Origin: VXOZ01 sp965220045
Lineage (GTDB): Bacteria > Chloroflexota > UBA11872 > VXOZ01
Direction of reading: 5' to 3'
DNA length: 64,000 bases
Assembly (NCBI GenBank): GCA_965220045.1
Contig: OZ244803.1
Coordinates: 2,666,001 to 2,730,000, forward strand
The notes beneath the pieces were generated by a model. That model was not told the DNA's origin. It saw only the letters and a list, made by a program, of their open reading frames with translations, and did no database searches. Positions 27,313 through 36,170 of the stretch are shown one piece after another; positions within the stretch are counted from its first letter, which is position 1, and each line of letters starts with the position of its first letter. The position numbers and the translations under genes were made by a program.

Positions 27313-27930
27313 TTACTCTCCCGCGTCGCCCGCCAATCCTCCCCAGACTACTGCGATTGTCTCCTCGATCTGTTGCCGAGAGACCGGAACACCTAAGACG
27401 TGCCCTGCCAGCACCGACCCAACCATCGCATGGAGTGCGGCCTCGAGATTGGCGTCCTTCCGAATTTCACCACGTGTCACACCGCGCCGCAGCACCTTCA
27501 TCCCGTCATCTTTGCGGGGCCGGATGATGCGCTCGCGAAATAGCTCGAACAACTCAGGATTGCGCCGCTCCTCTACGAGCAACGCTCCCAGCATGGGCCA
27601 GAGAGGCCCTCGCTCAAACGCTACTTGGGCCTGTGCCAGCATTTCGATCATATCGTTGCGCGCGCTGCCTGTGTCCGGCGGCGGCCCCCAGGCGTCCCGC
27701 TGAGACGCTAAAGCCGCAGCGGTTAATTCCGCTTTGGATGCATAGCGCCGGTAGATGGCGGTCTTGCCGACCCCGGCCTCTGCCGCGACGCGCTCGATGG
27801 ACGTGCCGGCATAGCCTTGATCCGTGAGCACGCGGAGCGTGGCCTGCAAGATTGCCCGGTCGACCTCGGGGTCGCGCGGCCGGCCGGACTTTGCTTCGCC
27901 TTGCGGTGTTTTCTCACTGGGTGGAATCAT
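27313..27930 (-). CDS. TetR family transcriptional repressor
   Basis: The 205-residue protein has an N-terminal helix-turn-helix, AILQATLRVLTDQGYAGTSIERVAAEAGVGKTAIYRRYASKAEL (in parts, about 25-70), followed by an all-helical ligand domain of the TetR_C type. It overlaps the stop of the MFS exporter by four bases, so it is the second gene of the operon. It should repress the promoter upstream of the exporter until a substrate drug or metabolite binds, and a near-perfect 17-bp palindrome is found there at 29525-29541. Confidence 0.92.
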   Translation of the reverse strand: MIPPSEKTPQGEAKSGRPRDPEVDRAILQATLRVLTDQGYAGTSIERVAAEAGVGKTAIYRRYASKAELTAAALASQRDAWGPPPDTGSARNDMIEMLAQAQVAFERGPLWPMLGALLVEERRNPELFELFRERIIRPRKDDGMKVLRRGVTRGEIRKDANLEAALHAMVGSVLAGHVLGVPVSRQQIEETIAVVWGGLAGDAGE

Positions 27931-29504
27931 TTTGCCGTCACCGCACCGGCATCTTGCGGGTGAGGATTTACTGCTTCAGGTACTACTGAATTGTCTGCAA
28001 GGTGATGGCGCGGCATGAACCGGGCGATGAGAACCGCACCCGCCAGAGCCGCGCAGGCCGATATGAGCACCGCCAAGCTCAGAGCATCGGTAAAGGCTGA
28101 CCTCGCCGCGTCGAGCAACGTGCCGCCCACGTTGGCGGGCACCATCGCGGCAATTCTGGCTGCCATACCGATCGAATCGCTGGCGGCTTCAGCGGCTTCC
28201 GGCGGCAAGCCGGCGACTGCGTCTTCCATCCTGCGGCCATATACGGTATTTATTGCCGATCCAATAACCGCCACGCCCAACGCCCCTGCCACCTGGCGTG
28301 TAACATCATTCATGGCAGAGGCTACACCGGCGTTAGCCTCCGGAATCGCTCCCATTACCGCGTCGGTAGACGGCGCCATGGTGTTGCCCATGCCGATGGC
28401 AAGCACAAAGAGCGTTGTGCCAACGACCCAATACGGAGTGTCGGGCTGCCAGAACGCTAGCGACACTAATGCAGTGGTCACCAACAGCAGGCCGAGTGTC
28501 ACGACCCTGTCGGTGCCCAATTTTGCGACCAGGCGATGGCTGTTCCCCGCTCCTATCACTACACCCAAGGCGATCGGCACCAACCGAATGCCAGCTTCCA
28601 GCGCCGTATACCCCTGCACGAACTGCAAATACTGCGTCAGCCCGAACACCATGCCGAACATGGCAAAGAACGTGATCGCGATGGCCCCCGCTCCCGCGGA
28701 GAAGCGCAGGTTGCGAAAGAACGCAAGGTTTAGCATTGGATGGTCGGTCTTGATCTCCCAAATGATAAACGCGATTGCCAATAGTCCGCCAGCCGCAAAG
28801 CTCGCCAATACAAGATTATCCGTCCAGCCGCGCGCGGGCGCCTCGATGATGGCGAATACCAGGGCAGTTATCGCGGCGATGGAGAGCACAGCGCCCAAAA
28901 TATCCACCGGTACGGGATGCGGATCGCGGCTCTCAGGGATGACAAAGAGCCCGCCAGCGAGAGCAAGTACCGCGATGGGGATATTGATCAAGAATATGGA
29001 CCCCCACCAGAAGTTCTCGAGGAGGAGGCCCCCGGTCAGGGGGCCAAGGCCGATGCCCATGCCGGCTACGCCTGCCCAGATGCTTATCGCCCGGCCGCGC
29101 TCCTCTCTGGGAAACACATCGATGAGGATGGACAGCGTGGAGGGCATGATGAGGGCCCCGCCCACGCCCATGATTGCCCGCGCGGCAATGAGCTGTTCAA
29201 CGGACTCGGCATAGGCCGCAAAGAGACTCGAAGCGCCAAATACGATGAGGCCAAGCTGAAGCGCCCGCTTACGTCCGAACCGGTCACCCAGCGATCCCAT
29301 GGTAAGCAACAGACCGGCAAACACGAGGATGTACGCGTCTACCATCCACTGCAATTCTGTCGCCGCCGCATCGAATTCGCGCTGCAAGGTGGGGATGGCG
29401 ACGTTGAGAATGGTGTTGTCCAAGCCGATGATGAGCAGGCTCATGGCTAGTAAGCCGAGTATCCACCAACGTCTCTGGTACGTACTCGCGCTTCGATCAC
29501 GCAT
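27927..29504 (-). CDS. MFS drug exporter, DHA2 family (EmrB/QacA type)
   Basis: The 525-residue protein has about 14 membrane helices. Helix 1 carries LDNTILNVAIPTLQREF, the family motif D1, and the motif A loop GSLGDRFGRKRAL follows at about 68-80. Motif C is in the GVAGMGIGLGPLTGGLL region near 145-160. DHA2 proteins export amphipathic drugs by proton antiport. The start ATG at 29504 follows a strong AGGAGGTG. It is co-transcribed with an overlapping tetR gene. Confidence 0.93.
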   Translation of the reverse strand: MRDRSASTYQRRWWILGLLAMSLLIIGLDNTILNVAIPTLQREFDAAATELQWMVDAYILVFAGLLLTMGSLGDRFGRKRALQLGLIVFGASSLFAAYAESVEQLIAARAIMGVGGALIMPSTLSILIDVFPREERGRAISIWAGVAGMGIGLGPLTGGLLLENFWWGSIFLINIPIAVLALAGGLFVIPESRDPHPVPVDILGAVLSIAAITALVFAIIEAPARGWTDNLVLASFAAGGLLAIAFIIWEIKTDHPMLNLAFFRNLRFSAGAGAIAITFFAMFGMVFGLTQYLQFVQGYTALEAGIRLVPIALGVVIGAGNSHRLVAKLGTDRVVTLGLLLVTTALVSLAFWQPDTPYWVVGTTLFVLAIGMGNTMAPSTDAVMGAIPEANAGVASAMNDVTRQVAGALGVAVIGSAINTVYGRRMEDAVAGLPPEAAEAASDSIGMAARIAAMVPANVGGTLLDAARSAFTDALSLAVLISACAALAGAVLIARFMPRHHLADNSVVPEAVNPHPQDAGAVTAK

Positions 29505-29524
29505 GGGACACCTCCTGGATACTA

Positions 29525-29541
29525 TACGCTACGGTATCGTA
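29525..29541 (-). promoter_or_regulatory. Probable TetR operator
   Basis: TACGCTACGGTATCGTA is a 17-bp palindrome with one mismatched pair and a central base. It starts five bases downstream of the -10 of the exporter promoter, so a bound dimer would block transcription start. The gene pair encodes a TetR repressor. Confidence 0.65.
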
Positions 29542-29546
29542 ACTAT

Positions 29547-29575
29547 ATTCTAGTACGGTTGATCCACTCTGTCAA
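29547..29575 (-). promoter_or_regulatory. Sigma-70 promoter of the MFS-tetR operon
   Basis: On the minus strand a consensus -35 TTGACA (29575-29570) and a -10 TAGAAT (29552-29547) are separated by exactly 17 bp. The exporter ATG lies 42 bases downstream of the -10. Confidence 0.75.
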
Positions 29576-29764
29576 GCGAGCATCCAGAAGGCCCGGCAGC
29601 CTGTCCGGTCCAAGCAGGTGACAGCCACCGCAGACCCCAGACGGGAGAGAGTCCGAGTTACATGAGAAGAGGTTGTCAGCGACGCGTCTACCTGGGGTCA
29701 CGCTGCTGAGAACTAGCGCGTGGCGAAGGCTGTGAGTGTCATTCCAACGGTGTCGGGTCGACCT

Positions 29765-31537
29765 TCACACCCAGGGGAACGCGAGCGTCGGCTGGTTGGC
29801 GTAGCGCTGCATGGTGAGCGTGATGCGTTCGCCGGCCCCGGGCGCGAGGCGCACGACGAGGTGTGGTCCGTTGACTTCCGTCGTGATCCCGCCGGCGGTG
29901 GCGCTGATGAACTGGTGCTCGGCGTAAGCGCCGCCCTGCACGATGAGGGTGCGTTCTTGCACAGGGTTAAGGTTCACGAGCGTCACGCCGACTTCGGCGG
30001 CCGTCAGGTGGTCCACCAAGGCGGCGACATCCCCCGGCAGTCCGGCGCGGCGGCGGGCGGGATCAAAATAGCGCAGGCGGCACAACAGCGGCCCGCCGTC
30101 GCGTCCTGTGGGGAAGCCGCCGAGAGTGAGCCGGGTTAGCGCATCGATGGTCGCCGGGTTGATGTGGTTCATGTCGTCGGAAAGGCGCGTATCCGGCGTG
30201 GTGGTATCCTGTCGCATCTTCTCGATGCGGTCCCGCACCACGGCGTGGTCGCGTTGCAGCGCCTCCACCGGATAACCGGGATTCTTACCGGCCAGGAAGT
30301 CGTGCCACGGGTCGTGCGGCGCGCGGTCTAAGTCCTGCGGGTCCATGGACAAGTAATACATTTCGTGCGCGCCGGCGGCGAAGGGCTCCGGCCGGAAGTC
30401 GTACCAGTCTTCTTCACCGTACGTGTCACCATACATGTGGGGGTACGTGGGCGTGCCGTCGTCGTCCTTCGCATTGGCGTTCACGGCATCGAGCATGTCC
30501 CGCCAGACGCCTAGGTAACTCTGGTCGCCCGTGAGAAGCAGTGCGTTGCCGAAGCCGTAGACCGCGCGCTGCTGCCATGCCGGCCGGTGCGCGAGATTGC
30601 CGGTGTTGTGATCGATGACGGAGAAACCCCAACCGTAGACGCCGCCGTACCACTTGCCGTCGCAGGCGCCGCCAATGGTGCCGTCCAGCCCGATATTTGT
30701 GGGAATGATGCCGTTGTTCGCCTGGGTATGCCCCACCCAACCGTCCACGTAGCGCAGGATCCAATCGCGGTACTTGGCTTCGCCGGTGAGGGCATAGGCG
30801 GTGAGGGCTACCGTTGTCACACTTAGGTTCAGCGGGTGATCGCCGGCCACGTCGTTGTAGTCGCGGAAGTGGTCGAGCATTTGGGCAAAGCTGTTTTCGC
30901 CGTGCTTGGCGTCAAAGCGCCCCGCCACCTCGATGGGGTCGCCCGCCCAATCCAGCGCGGTGGACTTGCGCAGCATGGGGCCCCGGCTGCCGTTGAACAT
31001 GCTGCGAATGACGTTATGTTCCGGGTCGTAATTGGGCGCTTGAGGGTCTTCATCCATGTAGAAGCCGGCATAGCGCCGGATGCGCTGCTCGTAAAGGGCG
31101 TCGGCAGGATTGCTCAGCGGCTCCAGGATGAAGGGCGAAATCCACTCGCCATGATGCATCCAATCGAACATCACGGAGAATTCCTTGTAGTACATGCCTT
31201 CGCGGGCCATGGGCACGTACTCGGTCTTGGCCTCGGTATACTGCTGCAAGTGGCCGTCCCAGCCGTGCTTGTACATGGCCAGGACGCTATCAGACGCCCC
31301 GAGCGCGTGGAGCATGGGCCAGTTGAGCAGGTTTTCGCCGGCGTCATCCGGGCCGTCGTTGCCGCCCCAACGGGGAATGCAGAGCAGGTAGCCCCGTTCG
31401 TCAAAATACTTGGCATAGAACGCCGCGCACGCTTCTTCCTGCGCGCGCAAGAGTTCCCGCTCCAGCAGCGCCCAATGCGGCGGGGGCATGTGTGTCGTCA
31501 GGTATACTAGAGCCGAATTGCCGTTTAAGGTGATCAC
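29765..31537 (-). CDS. Unknown protein, probable helical-toroid carbohydrate-active enzyme
   Basis: The start is GTG 31537, with GGAGGTATTCC just upstream, giving 590 residues. An upstream extension to 31633 lacks such a site. I do not recognise a family with certainty. Residues 20-400 look like an alpha/alpha toroid: repeated helix pairs with aromatic- and acid-rich loops (PRWGGNDGPDDAGENLLNWP, HHGEWISPF, YGGVYGWGFSVID, FGNALLLTGDQSYLGVWRDM). The last 110 residues are a small beta domain ending ITLTMQRYANQPTLAFPWV. No signal peptide is seen. This architecture occurs in glycoside hydrolases and polysaccharide lyases, but that role is only inferred. A fragment of a paralogue lies at 27225-27303. 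Confidence 0.65.
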   Translation of the reverse strand: MITLNGNSALVYLTTHMPPPHWALLERELLRAQEEACAAFYAKYFDERGYLLCIPRWGGNDGPDDAGENLLNWPMLHALGASDSVLAMYKHGWDGHLQQYTEAKTEYVPMAREGMYYKEFSVMFDWMHHGEWISPFILEPLSNPADALYEQRIRRYAGFYMDEDPQAPNYDPEHNVIRSMFNGSRGPMLRKSTALDWAGDPIEVAGRFDAKHGENSFAQMLDHFRDYNDVAGDHPLNLSVTTVALTAYALTGEAKYRDWILRYVDGWVGHTQANNGIIPTNIGLDGTIGGACDGKWYGGVYGWGFSVIDHNTGNLAHRPAWQQRAVYGFGNALLLTGDQSYLGVWRDMLDAVNANAKDDDGTPTYPHMYGDTYGEEDWYDFRPEPFAAGAHEMYYLSMDPQDLDRAPHDPWHDFLAGKNPGYPVEALQRDHAVVRDRIEKMRQDTTTPDTRLSDDMNHINPATIDALTRLTLGGFPTGRDGGPLLCRLRYFDPARRRAGLPGDVAALVDHLTAAEVGVTLVNLNPVQERTLIVQGGAYAEHQFISATAGGITTEVNGPHLVVRLAPGAGERITLTMQRYANQPTLAFPWV

Positions 31538-31735
31538 GGAATACCTCCGAAAGCAGACTTGCATTCTTGTAAGAAAGACTGACTCTATCGCTTCATTGAG
31601 CAAGAGTCTCTCACCATTGTATGGTTTTGGCAATGACTAGTATGCATGAATTACGGTCTGTCCCGTTTCGTGTCGCCGTATCTGGCGACGAATTACCATA
31701 AAGCTCTTTCGCACGTCATGAATTGAAGGACTGCA

Positions 31736-32473
31736 ATGATTCGTGGAATCGCATTCGACCTGGACGGCACCTTGCTCGACCATGACGGCGCCGAGTACAA
31801 GGCCCTGGCCAAACTCCATCCCACGCTTTCGACCGGAGAGGGCGCGGGACGACGCTGGCTTGACTTTCCCGCGTTTGCCGCTGCGTGGCATGAGGCTGGG
31901 GAGCGCGGCTGGCAACGCTACGTGCAGGGGGACCTGACCTTTGCCGAGCAACGCGTCTGGAGGGTGCAGCAGGTCATGGCATTGCAAGACGATTCCGGAG
32001 TCGCAGGACAGGCGCTGACGGAACAGGAAGTGAGCGAAATCTTCGACAGTTACCTGAATTTGTACGAGGAAAGCTGGTCGCTCTATCCTGACGTCAGACC
32101 CTGTCTCGACGCACTTGCCGCGTATCCTCTGGGTCTGATTACCAACGGGGATAGCGACCAACAGCGGCAAAAGCTGGAGCAGACGGGTATCGCCGGGTAC
32201 TTCGATTCCGTAGTCGTATCGGGTGACGTGGGCGTGGCAAAACCCGGAAGGCAGATTTTCGAGCGCAGCGCCGAGGAGTTGGGCCTGCAACCGGATAAAT
32301 TGCTCTTCATCGGCGACAACCCTGAGAACGACGTGCGCGGGGCTCTGCAGGCCGGTTGGGAAGCAATCTGGCTCAACCGCGTAGGCTCGGCGCAGGTAGT
32401 CGCGGCACGTACCGTTGCCGACCTGGCGGACCTTCCGCGCCTGGTTGTTGATTGGTTCTCGAGAAAGCAGTGA
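31736..32473 (+). CDS. HAD family phosphatase
   Basis: The 245-residue protein has motif I FDLDGTLLD (nucleophile Asp9 and acid Asp11), motif II ITNGDS near 137, motif III Lys in VAKPGRQIF near 168, and motif IV FIGDNPENDVRGALQAG near 193. The helical cap lies between motifs I and II, as in the YjjG/haloacid dehalogenase-like subfamily IA. It hydrolyses small phosphorylated metabolites or nucleotides in the cytoplasm, specificity unknown. It is a single gene, divergent from the 590-residue unknown protein. Confidence 0.9.
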   Translation: MIRGIAFDLDGTLLDHDGAEYKALAKLHPTLSTGEGAGRRWLDFPAFAAAWHEAGERGWQRYVQGDLTFAEQRVWRVQQVMALQDDSGVAGQALTEQEVSEIFDSYLNLYEESWSLYPDVRPCLDALAAYPLGLITNGDSDQQRQKLEQTGIAGYFDSVVVSGDVGVAKPGRQIFERSAEELGLQPDKLLFIGDNPENDVRGALQAGWEAIWLNRVGSAQVVAARTVADLADLPRLVVDWFSRKQ

Positions 32474-32935
32474 CCCTTTTGCGCTGGGCACGTTGAGTCT
32501 ATAGCCGGCTGATCAATCTGTGACCATCAGATTCCAAGGTGTGGCGAAGAGTTGGGGCCCTAGATTCCGCGAACAGGGTTCGACGCTGCGCTCGGGTTGA
32601 AAGTGTCAGGTAATTCGATGACAGAATTGGTGACAACAATCGGTGGTTCTGCCTGCGAGTAAGAACTAGATGGATGTCATTGCGAACGGAGCGTAGCGTA
32701 GTGTCGCTAAGAGCGCGGAATCTCGTGTGGCAAGGCTAGTAACTGGGCAGACCTTGGGCCCTAGATTCCTCGCTGCGCTCGGAATGACATCGGCTGTCAA
32801 CGCTCTCAAGTAGACTGGAGATTTCGTCAACGAATTACTCAACACTTACAGGAATGACAGTAGAATACGGGCCTGGATGAGAGACATAGGCATGATACGT
32901 AATTCGCAAGACACCAAATCGGGAAGCAAACTGCG
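32474..32935. repeat. Spacer upstream of holA with a CTCGCTGCGCTCGG repeat
   Basis: GATTCCTCGCTGCGCTCGGA with ATGACAT lies at 32764-32789, matching elements at 12621 and 12901. A related CGACGCTGCGCTCGGG lies near 32580. No gene is supported. Confidence 0.6.
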
Positions 32936-33907
32936 ATGATCCGCTGCTTCATCGGCCACAGCAAAGGTACGGTCGAGACAGAGACCGCCAAGCTCACGCA
33001 GGAAGGCGAAGGGATTGCCGATCTCAACCGCGCGGTGCTGGATGGAGACGTGATCGACATAGAGACGCTGCAGGTGCATTGCGGCACCTTGCCGTTCCTG
33101 GGTGGCACGAAGCTCGTCGTCGTGCGGGGCTTGTTGAGCCGGTGTCTCAAGGAAAAACCGCTGCGTGAAGGGCTCCTGGCGTATCTACCACACGTGCCCG
33201 AGCACTGCGCGCTGGTGTTGGCCGATCACGCCTTGCCGCGCGGCAGAGAGACCACCGCGCTCACCAAGGCCTTGCGGGGCATCCCCGGTGCTACTGTGGA
33301 TACCGCCGACCAGCGCCGAGGCCGGCCGCAAGTCTCGTGGATTGAAGAAAACGCGCCGCGCTTCGGCTGCAGCATTACCCATCGCGCGGCGGAGCACCTG
33401 GCGGCGGTGCTGCCGGACCGCGACGCGATTGAGCAAGAACTCACCAAGTTAGCCCACTATCGCAACCGCACGGGCACGATCAGCGAAGAAGACGTGCACC
33501 TGCTCGTGCCGCAATCGCGGGAGTCGAACATCTTCGCCTTTGCCGACGCGGTAGCGGACGGTAAAAGGCGGCAAGCGCTGGCCCTGCTGCACGACTTGCC
33601 GAACCAGGAACCCGGTTACGTGCTCGTGATGATTGCCCGCCAGTTCCGCCTTGTTCTCAAGGCGAAACACGCCTTGCAAACGGAGCAGTCACCGGCCGCC
33701 GTGGCACGGGCGATCGGCCTCACACGCGCTCCGCCCCGCGCCGTCAATCGCGTGATTTCCCAGGCGCGCCGGTTCAGCGTGAACCAACTGACTGCCATGC
33801 ACACCCACATCGCTCGCACCGACTTTGCCGTCAAGCGGAGCAAGATCGATCCGGCAACCGCGCTGGACCTATTAGTCGTGGGACTGTGTTCGATTGCCAG
33901 CCGGTAG
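32936..33907 (+). CDS. holA: DNA polymerase III delta subunit
   Basis: The 323-residue protein fits HolA in length and in domain order. The N-terminal domain opens IRCFIGHSKGTVETE, the conserved LGGTKLVVVRG follows near 58, and the middle has the LTKLAHYRN and VHLLVPQSRESNIFAFADAV sections near 170-205. The clamp-loader collar domain, with LVMIARQFRLVLKAK, forms the C terminus. Delta opens the sliding clamp during clamp loading. It lies convergent with rpsT, a neighbour of holA in many genomes. Confidence 0.9.
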   Translation: MIRCFIGHSKGTVETETAKLTQEGEGIADLNRAVLDGDVIDIETLQVHCGTLPFLGGTKLVVVRGLLSRCLKEKPLREGLLAYLPHVPEHCALVLADHALPRGRETTALTKALRGIPGATVDTADQRRGRPQVSWIEENAPRFGCSITHRAAEHLAAVLPDRDAIEQELTKLAHYRNRTGTISEEDVHLLVPQSRESNIFAFADAVADGKRRQALALLHDLPNQEPGYVLVMIARQFRLVLKAKHALQTEQSPAAVARAIGLTRAPPRAVNRVISQARRFSVNQLTAMHTHIARTDFAVKRSKIDPATALDLLVVGLCSIASR

Positions 33908-34500
33908 TAGAGAACACACCGGCGCGCCCATGCCTTGCAGTGGTGGGATGCCAGTACATTGAGGATTCAGGCATTTCCCGATGCATCAGGCAGTGAGCCG
34001 AGGGATTAGTCAAAGGCGCATGGCAGTAGGTCACGCGAAATCGGGTTCTCCGCCAAAATCCCACCACGCAGCTTGGTGGAGAAAAAGAGAGGTCGGCGGC
34101 CTGTCCCTCCGGCGAAAGCCGGAGTCCAGGACAGGGAGCCAAGGGAGATTGCTGCCCTTAATCGACTATGGAGTTGAAGTCCTGAACGTCTTTGACCTAA
34201 ACCCACCTGGTCGAATAGGCGCGGGCGAAAGAGAAGATGGATTCCCGCGTGCGCGGGAATGACGATTTGGGAGGCACACATCCCGGCTGTGAAGCATTCC
34301 CTGTAGCGCGGGGGCTTGTCCCCCGCTCCGCACACTCTAAACCTCGGACGATGAAGATAGATTTCGCGCCCCGGCACGGGACGAGCTTTCGCGGGAATGG
34401 CGAGTCCTGCTGTTCACCGTTCTTTGGGCAATGAGCACGAAGCGTCACTGCTCAACAGGCCAGTCCAATGGTCTGGCAAGACATCGAACACATGAAACAA
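33908..34500. repeat. Spacer with several palindromes
   Basis: Three hairpin elements are visible: CTCCGGCGAAAGCCGGAG (34107-34124), within a larger CTGTCC-GGACAG pair; the 20-bp palindrome variant ATTCCCGCGTGCGCGGGAAT (34241-34260); and GCGGGGGCTTGTCCCCCGC near 34307. The last also occurs in the 12.5 and 12.8 kb repeats. No gene is supported. Confidence 0.75.
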
Positions 34501-34527
34501 CCCCCTTCTCTGGCGGATTGAAGGGGG
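34501..34527 (-). terminator. Rho-independent terminator of rpsT
   Basis: CCCCCTTC (34501-34508) pairs with GAAGGGGG (34520-34527) around an 11-base loop. On the minus strand the stem is followed by TTGTTTCATG. It lies 44 bases past the rpsT stop codon. Confidence 0.75.
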
Positions 34528-34571
34528 TGAAACTCGCGGTTTGCCGCTGATCCGGCAGCGGCACAGAGGCT

Positions 34572-34847
34572 CTAGCTAACCGCGCTGAACGCCTGATTGA
34601 ACCGGCGCGTAAGCTGAGACTTATGCCGGGCGGCGTTGTTCGTGTGAATGACACCTTTGCGGGCGGCACGGTCGTAGCGGGCGCAGGCCAACGCCACGGC
34701 TTCCTGCGCGGTGTCCTGGTCGCCCTCCGCAATCGCATCGGAAGCCCGGCGGTTATACGTCTTCAAGCTGCCGCGCACGGCGCGATTGCGCAAGCGCCGC
34801 TGTTCCTGTCTACGGGCCCGCTTTACATCTGCACGTTTCTTCGGCAA
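34572..34847 (-). CDS. rpsT: Ribosomal protein S20
   Basis: The start is probably TTG at 34847, with GAGGAGACGGGG just upstream. This gives 91 residues opening PKKRADVKRARRQEQRRLRNR, the usual basic N terminus of S20. The frame is open to an upstream start at 34877, which would add ten acidic residues untypical of the family. The rest, with the helical KTYNRRASDAIAEGD section and the terminal KGVIHTNNAARHKSQLTRRFNQAF in parts, is clear S20. It binds the 5' domain of 16S rRNA. A terminator follows. Confidence 0.93.
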   Translation of the reverse strand: MPKKRADVKRARRQEQRRLRNRAVRGSLKTYNRRASDAIAEGDQDTAQEAVALACARYDRAARKGVIHTNNAARHKSQLTRRFNQAFSAVS

Positions 34848-35407
34848 TTTCCCCGTCTCCTCGGCTCTCTTCACCAATTCGTGACGACATTACACGTTCA
34901 TTGCGCCCATTATACCAATTCCGCCACAGAGATGCCTGTGACAGGCGCGCGTATTGGGGCAATTCCCTCACTGTGCGGGTAGCAACCGCCATAATCTGCC
35001 GGCCTGGAGCGAGTGCATCCCAGTGTTGCTCTCACAATTGGGAAGTCCCAATCGCGCCTGGTGGCAACTCCCAATCCGTTCATACTTCGACAAGCTCAGC
35101 ACGAACGGATTGGGGAGTTTGGGCTTCACCAGTATGGATCTCCAGTTTGGTTCTCAAGTTTGCTTCTCAGGCGTGAACATTAAGCTAGGTTCTCATGTGT
35201 GGATCTCGGGTGTGGCTCTCAAGTGTGGTTCTCAAGCTGTTCACTTGTGGTTACCATGCCGCTCATCCACCGGCCCTTCGGCAAGCTCAGGACAGGCAAG
35301 CTCTGATCAAACGGCGTGGACGACCCGCGTCCAATGAGCGGCGAGTCTCCTCACCGTTCGCCGGACTGCGACCGCACGATGCGGCAGCAACCACTAGAAT
35401 ACCCAGT
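34848..35407. repeat. Spacer with degenerate GTTCTCA repeats and CTTCGACAAGCTCAG elements
   Basis: From about 35125 to 35250 short variants of GTGTGGTTCTCAAG recur roughly every 15-25 bases. TTCATACTTCGACAAGCTCA with GCACGAACGG lies at about 35078-35110, and CCCTTCGGCAAGCTCAGGAC at about 35274. No gene is supported. Confidence 0.55.
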
Positions 35408-35749
35408 TCAGCCGCCTGACTCGCCCTCACTGTCCTGCTGGTACAGTTTGGTGGCGGTATCCCGGCATGTTGCGGTGCGCAAGACGGCGTCGCGCGACAC
35501 ATTCGTCAGGCTCGCCCAGCGACCCCAGTTGGGTTGGCCCTTGCTCGCCTTGCCCTGCTCCCGCGCCAGTTTATGCAGCACCGCTACAGCGCGATTCGCT
35601 GTGTTCGCCAGCATCATGGCCGCCGCGGCCGGCGGCAGGTCCGCCGCCATACCCTTCAGGAGGACGTCCACTTCCTTCGGTACCGCCCGTGGCTTGACTT
35701 CAATATCCATCTTCAAGGGACTCCTTGTTCTTTGCTCCATGAAATTCAC
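35408..35749 (-). CDS. Hypothetical protein, 113 residues
   Basis: I do not recognise this protein. It is mostly helical, with an Ala-rich stretch LPPAAAAMMLANTANRAVAV in the middle and a tail that is rich in Thr, Asp and Gly. No membrane segment or leader is seen. The actual start may be the Met at residue 4 or 14. The AT content just upstream is high. It stands alone between repeats and a divergent DUF418 gene, with no operon partner. Coding status is only moderately supported. Confidence 0.45.
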   Translation of the reverse strand: MNFMEQRTRSPLKMDIEVKPRAVPKEVDVLLKGMAADLPPAAAAMMLANTANRAVAVLHKLAREQGKASKGQPNWGRWASLTNVSRDAVLRTATCRDTATKLYQQDSEGESGG

Positions 35750-36170
35750 ACTTACTTCACATTTTGGGGTTAATATTGTGCCAACGCCTCTTCAACTATG
35801 GATGCAGGCGCGGTCTTTGCGTTTCTTTCAAGTGCGTGCTTCGATGATTGTGGTAGAGTCTTCCCCTAACTTGCTCGCCGCGACTGACTGCGCGATGGCC
35901 AGCCTGCCGACCTGAACACGGAGACATCACCAAGACATCCGGACGGTAAGAACTCTGCGCAGCCTTTCACTGAATCATACCAAATAAAGCCGTTGGTTCA
36001 GTTTCCATGCGAGGGCACAGTCCGGAGAGGGCGGCTTCGCCAACGGCTCATTCCCATCGGGGCCAGCGCAGGACGCGCAAGGAACGACGAGAGCGATGGT
36101 ATTGGCGCGCATAGTGCGCGTGACCAGTCGCTGGCTGTGTACTGCATGTAGTGGGAGCGTGTGACATCGA
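35750..36170. other. Divergent spacer upstream of the first DUF418 gene
   Basis: The first 150 bases are fairly AT-rich. I see no gene, RNA or clear promoter pair in these 421 bases. Confidence 0.35.

Noticed and set aside
28015..29214. 399-codon plus-strand frame
   Set aside because: It is antisense to the MFS exporter and has the composition of a complement to membrane-helix codons.
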